Source: JANQQZ01 sp039179915
Lineage (GTDB): Bacteria; Planctomycetota; Phycisphaerae; Phycisphaerales; UBA1924
DNA length: 7,263 bases
Assembly (NCBI GenBank): GCA_039179915.1
Contig: JBCDEF010000144.1
Span: 1-7,263 of the forward strand
Direction: 5' to 3'
Under the pieces are notes generated by a model. The model saw only the letters and a program-made list of their open reading frames with translations, had not been told where the DNA came from and did not search any database. The translations under genes were made by a program, and so were the position numbers. Below are positions 1 through 4,525 of this stretch, piece by piece. How positions within the stretch are numbered: position 1 is the first letter of the stretch; every line of letters begins with the position of its first letter.

Positions 1-666
1 ATCCCCCCGAACACACTCTCGCCCGACTTGTTGCTGGTCGTCGAGATTGACGAACCCTGGTTCGAGGCACTGGCGGAGGTCCGCGGGCGGTATCCGCATC
101 GCGTCGAGTGCGTCCGGGGTGATGGGCTGGGGATCGCGCTCTGGTCGCGGCTCGAACTCGGCTCGCCATCGGTTTCGTTTTTGGTGAGCGATCGTCGGCC
201 CTCGGTATGGGCTCGGGTGATGCTGCCCGGGGCGAAAACCGTGCGATTCGTCGGGCTGCACCCGACGCCGCCCGGGCTCGAGAAACCGCACGAAGACGAC
301 CGTTTCGACAGCGACAACCGGGACGAAGAGCTGGCGATCGTGGCTCGGCGTGTGGCCGACAGCGAGAACAACAATGAGAATGATCTGTGGCTGGTCGCGG
401 GCGATCTGAACGATGTCGCCTGGTCGCGGACCACAGCTCAATTCAAACGACGCAGCGGCCTGGTCGACCCGCGGGTGGGAAGGGGATTTGTGAACTCGTT
501 TCACGCGCAGTACCCGTTGCTGCGGTACCCGCTCGATCATGTGTTTTTCTCGCAGCAGATCGGCCTTGCTGCGTACAAGCGTTTCCGGCTGCCGGGCTCG
601 GACCATTTCGGTTTGCGGGCAGACCTGGCCGTTGCACATGATGATTTGCGTGCAACGACTTCATAA
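1..666 (+). CDS. Endonuclease/exonuclease/phosphatase (EEP) family protein, 5'-truncated
   Basis: This is the C-terminal 221 residues of a metal-dependent phosphoesterase of the EEP superfamily (DNase I / exonuclease III fold). The frame is open to the window's first base, so the true start lies outside. A TTG at 28 is in frame, but the residues before it (SPDLLLVVEID) already belong to the conserved first strand. Numbering codons from base 1, visible catalytic landmarks are the metal-binding Glu15 in VVEID, His87 in GLHPT, Asp135 and Asn137 in AGDLND, Asp179 in PLDHVF, and the terminal Asp201-His202 pair in SDHFGL. All the usual EEP motifs are present and in order, so the enzyme looks active. 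The substrate cannot be told; EEP members cut nucleic acids, phosphoinositides or sphingolipids. The HPTPP form of the third motif recalls membrane-attached YafD-like members, but any N-terminal membrane helices would lie upstream of the window. Pmp3 follows 29 bases downstream on the same strand, so cotranscription is plausible. Confidence 0.9.
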   Translation: MPPNTLSPDLLLVVEIDEPWFEALAEVRGRYPHRVECVRGDGLGIALWSRLELGSPSVSFLVSDRRPSVWARVMLPGAKTVRFVGLHPTPPGLEKPHEDDRFDSDNRDEELAIVARRVADSENNNENDLWLVAGDLNDVAWSRTTAQFKRRSGLVDPRVGRGFVNSFHAQYPLLRYPLDHVFFSQQIGLAAYKRFRLPGSDHFGLRADLAVAHDDLRATTS

Positions 667-681
667 AACACAGAATCACCG

Positions 682-686
682 AAGGA
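682..686 (+). promoter_or_regulatory. Shine-Dalgarno site of the Pmp3 gene
   Basis: AAGGA lies 9 bases before the ATG at 696. It supports the 52-codon reading frame as translated, although the gene is short. Confidence 0.65.
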
Positions 687-695
687 AAGAATCTG

Positions 696-854
696 ATGGA
701 TATATTGAAGATTGTGCTTGCTATTTTGCTGCCGCCGATCGCCGTGCTGCTGCACAAGGGCATCGGCATGCAGCTGCTGCTCAACATCTTGCTGTGCTTG
801 CTTGGGCTGTTGCCGGGGATGGTCCACGCGGTGTGGGTCATTGCGAAAACGTGA
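696..854 (+). CDS. Pmp3/YqaE family small membrane protein (PF01679)
   Basis: This is a 52-residue protein made of two hydrophobic hairpin helices. It starts MDILKIVLAILLPPIAVLL, continues through HKGIGMQLLLNILLCLLGLLPG, and ends MVHAVWVIAKT. The signature is clear and in order: PP after the first helix, a short KG turn, an Asn opening the second helix (LLNILL), then LPG and a following HA. Length matches the family's usual 50-60 residues. The family includes yeast Pmp3, plant RCI2 and bacterial YqaE. These plasma-membrane proteolipids are linked to salt and cold tolerance and membrane potential; the molecular mechanism is not settled. An AAGGA site precedes the ATG. The stop (852-854) is one base before the ATG of the DUF4112 gene (TGAGATG), so the two are probably translationally coupled. 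Confidence 0.93.
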   Translation: MDILKIVLAILLPPIAVLLHKGIGMQLLLNILLCLLGLLPGMVHAVWVIAKT

Positions 855-855
855 G

Positions 856-1215
856 ATGGCAGATAGCAGCATTCATTCAGATATGCGGCGGCCCGCGCCG
901 TGGGTAGACCGCCTGGCGGGATTGATGGATAGCCGCTTCCGAGTGCCGGGCACCGGGTTCCGGTTCGGGCTTGATCCGATCATCGGTCTTGTGCCGGTTG
1001 TCGGTGACACGGCTACTGCCCTGATCGGTGCAGCGATGATCCGTGAAGCGGTACGGCTTCGACTTGGACCAGGGGTGATTGTCCGTATGCTCTGGAACCT
1101 GGCCGTCGATTGGGCGGTAGGTCTTGTGCCTGGGATCGATCTGATCCTTGACTCGGCCGTGAAAGCGCATTCAAAGAATGCGGCGTTGCTGTATCGGGCG
1201 AGCAGAGAAAAGTAA
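856..1215 (+). CDS. DUF4112 family protein (PF13430)
   Basis: This 119-residue protein matches the DUF4112 pattern over nearly its whole length. It has an amphipathic opening (WVDRLAGLMDSRFRVPGTG, about 16-34), then FGLDPIIGLVPVVGDTAT (37-54), a helix over 55-80, then AVDWAVGLVPGIDLILDSAVKAHSKN (83-108). The two GLVP-containing segments resemble each other and suggest internal pseudo-symmetry. In the second, the Gly-Asp pair usual for the family is Ile-Asp (GIDLILD). The protein is hydrophobic and probably membrane associated; its biochemical function is unknown. The frame is open upstream through the Pmp3 gene, but I place the start at ATG 856. Homology begins just after it, and it abuts the Pmp3 stop with a one-base gap. 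The upstream SD is weak, as expected for a coupled start. The reading frame points towards the leftward gene ending at 1268. Confidence 0.9.
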   Translation: MADSSIHSDMRRPAPWVDRLAGLMDSRFRVPGTGFRFGLDPIIGLVPVVGDTATALIGAAMIREAVRLRLGPGVIVRMLWNLAVDWAVGLVPGIDLILDSAVKAHSKNAALLYRASREK

Positions 1216-1267
1216 TGCAGTATGCCGAACCAACGTGTCGGATGAACGTGTCACACGGAAATATGTG
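1216..1267. other. Convergent intergenic gap with a short direct repeat
   Basis: The gap separates the rightward DUF4112 gene from the leftward glycine-zipper gene. It holds an 8-base direct repeat, AACGTGTC, at 1232-1239 and 1245-1252. The second copy is part of the small dyad CGTGTCACACG (1247-1257). No T-tract follows on either strand, so I do not call a terminator. Confidence 0.4.
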
Positions 1268-1765
1268 TTAGGCATTGGAGACGCGGATCGCGTCAAAGTG
1301 CTCGAGCACGTCTTGCACAGACCGGTGGGTATCGTCGTCCGGGCATTCGACACCGACAAGGACGGACCCCTTGCTAATGGCGTCTTCGTAATGCTTAATC
1401 TCGTGCTTGGGAACGATGCAGCCGATTGAGCCGCCGAGGATGCTGCCACCGGTGGCTCCAACGCCTGCGCCTGCGAAGGCGGCCAATGCGGGCCCGGCCG
1501 CGAGCAGGCCGATACCGCCGGTCGAGATGGTGCCGACCGCGGCGAAACCGGCGACGAGAGCACCCAACGCGCCACCCGCGGCGGCGCCGATCGCGACGCC
1601 CTCGGGCAGCTTTGAGTGGGTCTCGATCGCGAAAGAGTTGGTATCAACGTTCTCGCCCGCGATCAGGCTGATACTGCCGGTCGGCACGCCGCGGTTTTCG
1701 AGGGTCTGGATGGCGGCCGAGGCGTCGGCAGGGTCGGCGAACAGGCCGGTGAGAGCGGCGGGCAT
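1268..1765 (-). CDS. Glycine-zipper protein with split YflT / general stress 17M-like domain
   Basis: This is a 165-residue protein. Residues 4-36 (ALTGLFADPADASAAIQTL onwards to ISLIAG) look like the first beta-alpha-beta half of a YflT/GS17M-type domain (PF11181), where a residue pair is compared with its successor as in 'controllable' stress proteins. Residues 55-118 are a long Gly/Ala-rich hydrophobic stretch with repeated GxxxG spacing (GAAAGGALGALVAGF; GAGVGATGGSILGGSIG), typical of a glycine-zipper membrane hairpin. Residues 120-160 (HEIKHYEDAISKGSVLVGVE, then a helix and FDAIRV) form a second alpha-beta half. So the membrane hairpin is inserted between two domain halves, an arrangement seen in many uncharacterised bacterial stress proteins. 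I use the internal ATG at 1765 because AAGGA sits 6 bases before it; an ATG at 1780 has no SD and itself overlaps that region. The DUF892-like gene ends 41 bases upstream, so the two are probably cotranscribed. Confidence 0.8.
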   Translation of the reverse strand: MPAALTGLFADPADASAAIQTLENRGVPTGSISLIAGENVDTNSFAIETHSKLPEGVAIGAAAGGALGALVAGFAAVGTISTGGIGLLAAGPALAAFAGAGVGATGGSILGGSIGCIVPKHEIKHYEDAISKGSVLVGVECPDDDTHRSVQDVLEHFDAIRVSNA

Positions 1766-1770
1766 GACGT

Positions 1771-1776
1771 GTCCTT
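1771..1776 (-). promoter_or_regulatory. Shine-Dalgarno site fixing the start at 1765
   Basis: Read leftward the bases are GAAAGGAC, giving AAGGA 6 bases before the ATG at 1765. The alternative in-frame ATG at 1780 lies just upstream of this SD and has none of its own, so the longer 170-residue version is less likely. Confidence 0.7.
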
Positions 1777-1806
1777 TCATTGAAGTGTGTGTATGTGAAC
1801 TATGTA

Positions 1807-2442
1807 TCAGTCGGTGGGTCGGGGCGGCCGGATCGATCGTGTGCGCCGCGGAGCGGGGATGCTGCCGAACCAGGGGCCAATCGGGGGGGTGGCCGGGGGC
1901 TCCACCGGGGATTCGGCGGTCTGCGGAGCGAGTGCGGGGGCGATTTCGCTTGAGAGCTCTTCGAGCCGCTCGAGCAGCGGCGTGGTCTCATTGATTGATC
2001 GCGCGATCGTGCGTGCGATAGGAGTCCGATTCCACCGCATCGCATTGACAGCGGTGTCGGCATAGAGCCGCTGCGCCGAGGCAAGAAATCGACGGGTGGT
2101 GGTCAGCACAGCGATGTCGAGCGCGGCGGGGGTGGAGTCCGCATCGATCGCCCGGGACGGTTGCATGTGTAACGGGCCGGACCAGTCAGTCCCGGGGGCC
2201 GCATCAGATCCTCCACCCTCGAATGCACCCGGATCAACCGACCGGCCGAGTTGCATCAGGATCTGGTCGAGCCGCTCGACACGATCGACAGCACTCATTG
2301 TGCACCGGTCGAGACAAGCCTGCAGCGCCGGGCTGTCGACAGCGTCGGCGGCATCGGCCGTGGCATAGGCCAGCTCGGTCTCGAGCAGTACCAATTCGTG
2401 CAGTGCATGAGCGAGCACATCTTCGTGAGAATTCAGGCGCAT
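1807..2442 (-). CDS. Ferritin-like DUF892/YciF-type protein, metal ligands apparently degenerate
   Basis: This 211-residue, mostly helical protein fits the DUF892 (YciE/YciF, PF05974) pattern. Helix 1 is about residues 6-30 (HALHELVLLETELAYATAD), helix 2 about 37-68 (SPALQACLDRCTMSAVDRVE then RLDQILMQLG). A Gly/Ser/Pro-rich linker covers 69-105, helix 3 about 106-137 (LDIAVLTTTRRFLASAQRLY), helix 4 about 140-168 (IARSINETTPLLERLEELSS). The family folds as a four-helix ferritin-like bundle and is associated with osmotic/general stress. Glu16 and Glu21 remain, but the usual helix-2 Glu-Thr and helix-3 Glu-His-x-x-Glu positions are not seen (RRFLASAQ instead), so di-iron binding looks lost. The tail, 168-211, is Pro/Arg-rich and disordered-looking. 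The ATG at 2442 is chosen because GAGGA lies 8 bases upstream; a TTG at 2457 also opens the frame but overlaps that SD. Assignment is by helix pattern, so moderate. The glycine-zipper gene follows after 41 bases. Confidence 0.6.
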   Translation of the reverse strand: MRLNSHEDVLAHALHELVLLETELAYATADAADAVDSPALQACLDRCTMSAVDRVERLDQILMQLGRSVDPGAFEGGGSDAAPGTDWSGPLHMQPSRAIDADSTPAALDIAVLTTTRRFLASAQRLYADTAVNAMRWNRTPIARTIARSINETTPLLERLEELSSEIAPALAPQTAESPVEPPATPPIGPWFGSIPAPRRTRSIRPPRPTD

Positions 2443-2450
2443 CGATAGTG

Positions 2451-2455
2451 TCCTC
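2451..2455 (-). promoter_or_regulatory. Shine-Dalgarno site fixing the start at 2442
   Basis: GAGGA on the minus strand lies 8 bases before the ATG at 2442. It excludes the TTG at 2457 as the likely start, since that codon would precede and overlap the SD. Confidence 0.7.
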
Positions 2456-2468
2456 AAAGCGGCGTGAT

Positions 2469-2481
2469 GTTCTCTTCGAAC
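2469..2481. promoter_or_regulatory. Possible operator dyad upstream of the DUF892-like gene
   Basis: GTTCTCTTCGAAC is an inverted repeat (GTTC-N5-GAAC) 27 bases upstream of the start at 2442 and downstream of the terminator at 2520-2583. The promoter for the 2442-to-1268 gene pair must lie in this 77-base gap, so a dyad here could be an operator. I see no convincing -35/-10 pair and no match to a named regulator. Confidence 0.25.
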
Positions 2482-2519
2482 TATCAGCGGCGAGGATGAA
2501 ACGGCGGTGACGGGTCGAT

Positions 2520-2583
2520 AAAAACGCGTTCAGGCTGGCCGCGTCGCCCGCAGAGCGCGCGGGGGCGTCCGGCCAGCCTCGCG
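2520..2583 (-). terminator. Rho-independent terminator overlapping the lipoprotein gene's 3' end
   Basis: Reading leftward, the arm CGCGAGGCTGGCC (2583-2571) pairs with GGCCAGCCT (2540-2532), then a GAA bulge, then CGCG (2528-2525), followed at once by five T (2524-2520). The 9-bp inner stem AGGCTGGCC/GGCCAGCCT is perfect, and the C/G-rich interior can pair further (GCGGGGGCG with CGCCCGC). The right arm encodes the final Arg-Pro-Ala and the first base of the stop, so the stop codon spans the base of the hairpin. It should end the transcript from the lipoprotein gene and separate it from the DUF892-like gene. Confidence 0.8.
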
Positions 2584-4017
2584 TGGTGAGCGTCTCGAGT
2601 GGGAGGCCGGACGTGATGGGCGGGAGGCCCGGATCGTCAGCACGACTCCTACGCACAGGCTTGCGATCACCGCGATCGCCCCAATCGCCGCATACAGAAT
2701 CAGGCGGCCGGCCGCGGACTCGACGCGATCGAGCACCACGGCGGCGTCTTCGAGCGTGGCTTCAAGTGCGCGAGCTGTCTCGGTGTACTCGGTGATATCA
2801 AACGGCTCGCCCTCGGCTTTATCGGGCGACACATCGCCCAACGACGGTTCGCCGTCGCTCGTGAACCGGCCGATCAACGGCTTGACCGACTCGCTCAACT
2901 CGGTCAGTGCGCCGGCGGTCTGTTCGATCGACTCGGCCAGCTCGGTTGCCTCGTTTGTCGTCGTGCCCACAGCGCCCACGACCGCCTCGGTCCGTTCGAG
3001 CAGGGGCGATAGCGCCGCCTCGCGGTCGGCGAGCGCGTCGATCGTTGTGGTGACCTCACGACCGATCTCTTCGGGCAGCGTGTCGGCGGTCTCGGCCATA
3101 GCGGCGATCGCGTCGATGGTCTCGGTCAGCTCGGTGGTGGCGAGCGCTTCGAAGACAATGGCTTCGAGCCGCCACTGGGTGAGCACAACGAGCCGCGGCG
3201 CGAACCAGGCGGCGCTTTCCGAAACGGCGGTGATCTCATCGAGGCTCTCGCTCGCATCGCTGAGCGGCACAAACGAGTTGAGCAGCTGCGATGGCAGGCC
3301 GCGGGCGGAGTCGATCAGGCCCTCGAAGGGGGTGCCGCCGCCGTAGCCGGCCAAATCGCTCATACGCACATACCAGATGCCCTTCTCGCCGCCGTGGTCC
3401 TGCCACCAGCGATCGATGATGGCCATGACCGCTTTGCGTTCGCGTTCGTCCATAACAAGAGCGGCGTGGCTCCACGCCTCGTCAAAGAGCTGCTCGACCT
3501 TGGTTTCAATCAGCGGGTGATCGTCGGGGAAGTCGGCGGCGGCGCTCGCGTTGGCGAGCTTCTTCTGGAGCGTGATCTGCACAACCAGGTTGAGCAGCGC
3601 GGACTGCGGCGAATCGTCGACGACGATGTCATAGACCGCTGTAGCGCCGTCGACCTTGAGTTGGTGGGCCTTGCGGCGGATCTCGGGATCCGTGCGGCGA
3701 TCCATGATGGTGTCGGTCGCGCCGGCAAGGACAACTCTGTAGCGGTCGGCGAAGGCGCGGTTCCGCTCGCGGAGTTCTTGAGCCGAGATCGGCCCGCCGC
3801 GAGGCGATTCCTGTGCGCTCTCCGGCGCGGGGTCTTGCGGCAACTCGCCGCTGCTCTCTGCCATGTTGTCCGCGAGAACCTCGTCGGGACTTTCGGTGAA
3901 CATGCCGTGGATCGTCGAGCAGCCGGAAAGCGGCACGGCCGCGACCGCAACGCAGGCTGCGATTGCGGCTCCGGCGATCGGGCAGACGCGCGTCGTCGTT
4001 CGAAACAGTTGGCTCAT
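2530..4017 (-). CDS. Unrecognised lipoprotein with a C-terminal membrane helix
   Basis: I do not recognise a family for this 495-residue protein. It opens with a type II signal peptide: Arg6/Arg10, a hydrophobic core (13-30), and the lipobox LSGC with lipidated Cys33. Residue 34 is Ser, not the Asp that retains lipoproteins in the inner membrane of enterobacteria. A low-complexity acidic/Pro linker covers about 41-78. A helical domain follows (80-290) with a distinctive central motif WWQDHGGEKGIWYVRMSDLA (204-223) and GYGGGTPF (224-231). Residues 290-385 look like a Thr/Ser/Glu/Ala-rich coiled coil, superficially like the signalling rods of chemotaxis receptors, but with no receptor hairpin tip. 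One strong transmembrane helix lies at 439-462 (LILYAAIGAIAVIASLCVGV), then a 33-residue Arg/Pro/Ser basic tail. Having both a lipid anchor and a C-terminal helix is unusual. The ATG at 4017 lacks a clear SD, but the signal peptide starts there. The last codons lie in a terminator hairpin. It may monitor or bridge the envelope; that is inference. Confidence 0.8.
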   Translation of the reverse strand: MSQLFRTTTRVCPIAGAAIAACVAVAAVPLSGCSTIHGMFTESPDEVLADNMAESSGELPQDPAPESAQESPRGGPISAQELRERNRAFADRYRVVLAGATDTIMDRRTDPEIRRKAHQLKVDGATAVYDIVVDDSPQSALLNLVVQITLQKKLANASAAADFPDDHPLIETKVEQLFDEAWSHAALVMDERERKAVMAIIDRWWQDHGGEKGIWYVRMSDLAGYGGGTPFEGLIDSARGLPSQLLNSFVPLSDASESLDEITAVSESAAWFAPRLVVLTQWRLEAIVFEALATTELTETIDAIAAMAETADTLPEEIGREVTTTIDALADREAALSPLLERTEAVVGAVGTTTNEATELAESIEQTAGALTELSESVKPLIGRFTSDGEPSLGDVSPDKAEGEPFDITEYTETARALEATLEDAAVVLDRVESAAGRLILYAAIGAIAVIASLCVGVVLTIRASRPSRPASHSRRSPREAGRTPPRALRATRPA

Positions 4018-4315
4018 GCTATGGATCTACCGGCCGAAGATAAGCGCAGTACGAAGTGTCCGTAAAACTACATTCATATGTGCAGCTTATTGCCGATCGT
4101 GCCGGCGTATTTGGGAGCCGGATGCCATACCGGAGCAGCATATCCGGGCATGGTTGCGATGAAAGATGCGTTTATAGCGTACGAGCTGCGATCGATGCAC
4201 CCTACGATTCCGTATAGCTGTGAACCAATGATGAGAACACAGGGAAGGCGTGTGGTATCAATGCCCGGCACGAGCGGTTATGCTTGAGCCAGGCTTATCG
4301 CTTGCTGGGCCCGCA
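4018..4315. other. Gene-free stretch, likely leader/promoter of the lipoprotein gene
   Basis: About 300 bases with noticeably higher AT content than the surrounding genes. Two overlapping open frames exist (4078-4287 on plus, 69 codons; 4271-4074 on minus, 65 codons). Neither has an SD, a recognisable domain or codon use like its neighbours, and they cover the same bases in opposite directions. An 8-bp inverted pair, CCGGGCAT (4144-4151) and ATGCCCGG (4261-4268), is too far apart to be a simple hairpin. No terminator with a T-tract follows the small gene ending at 4316. A leftward TATAAA (plus-strand TTTATA at 4171-4176) has no good -35. The lipoprotein promoter presumably lies here, and a small RNA is possible. 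Confidence 0.45.
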
Positions 4316-4450
4316 CTACAGCCGGCCCATGAGCAGCAGCACGATCAGCACCAAGAGGATCAACCCTCCAAGGCCGCCGATCCAGGCGCTTTGAAACAAT
4401 ACGGCGAGCAGAACGATGATCAGGATGAGTGAGAGGGCGCCGATGCGCAT
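4316..4450 (-). CDS. DUF3309-like small membrane protein
   Basis: This 44-residue, almost wholly hydrophobic protein begins MRIGALSLILIIVLLAVLF and continues through QSAWIGGLGG to end LILLVLIVLLLMGRL. It forms two predicted membrane helices (about 5-19 and 28-41) joined by a short SAWIGGLGG turn. The second half closely follows the C-terminal signature of the DUF3309 family (PF11752), a Gly-rich turn, a Leu/Ile/Val helix, then Gly-Arg-Leu/Ile at the end. DUF3309 members are usually about 50 residues with a Trp/Pro/Tyr-rich loop between helices; here that loop is shortened to one Trp. Translation is well supported by a strong AAGGAG 8 bases before the ATG. It sits 75 bases downstream of the duplicated-domain membrane gene on the same strand and is probably cotranscribed. 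The function is unknown; relatives occur widely in Proteobacteria, often near stress genes. Confidence 0.8.
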   Translation of the reverse strand: MRIGALSLILIIVLLAVLFQSAWIGGLGGLILLVLIVLLLMGRL

Positions 4451-4458
4451 GACTGGGT

Positions 4459-4464
4459 CTCCTT
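4459..4464 (-). promoter_or_regulatory. Strong Shine-Dalgarno site of the 44-codon gene
   Basis: AAGGAG on the minus strand, 8 bases before the ATG at 4450. It is the best SD in the window and the main non-homology evidence that the short frame is translated. Confidence 0.8.
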
Positions 4465-4525
4465 ACAAGATGTACATTGAAGTTGGCGGGTATGGATGAA
4501 CAGTGGTCATGAATCGGTATTTTGA

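Noticed and set aside
290..385. No coordinates as DNA; residues 290-385 of the lipoprotein as a chemotaxis receptor signalling domain (DNA about 3150-2863)
   Set aside because: The Thr/Ser/Glu/Ala coiled coil resembles receptor rods in composition, but the conserved hairpin tip is missing and the segment is on the signal-peptide-exported side.
1247..1257. CGTGTCACACG dyad as a terminator for the convergent genes
   Set aside because: The stem is only 4-5 bp and no T-tract follows on either strand.
1407..1994. 195-codon plus-strand frame crossing two genes
   Set aside because: It runs antisense through the glycine-zipper gene and into the DUF892-like gene, with a Pro/Ala/Arg-rich product typical of a shadow.
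1997..2008. GATCGCGCGATC palindrome
   Set aside because: It lies inside the DUF892-like coding sequence, and GATC/CGCG words are common throughout the window.
2756..3346. 196-codon Ser/Ala/Val-rich plus-strand frame
   Set aside because: A shadow of the lipoprotein's coiled-coil region; the low-complexity product mirrors Glu/Thr/Ala codons read backwards.
3394..4065. 223-codon plus-strand open frame
   Set aside because: Antisense to the lipoprotein gene, whose signal peptide and lipobox identify the true strand. No SD or domain is seen.
4144..4268. CCGGGCAT ... ATGCCCGG inverted pair
   Set aside because: Only 8 bp with over 100 bases between; likely chance, and no target duplication or transposase nearby.
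4078..4287. 69-codon plus-strand frame in the gap
   Set aside because: No SD, no recognisable domain, unusual codon mix, and overlapped by a similar-length frame on the opposite strand (4271-4074).
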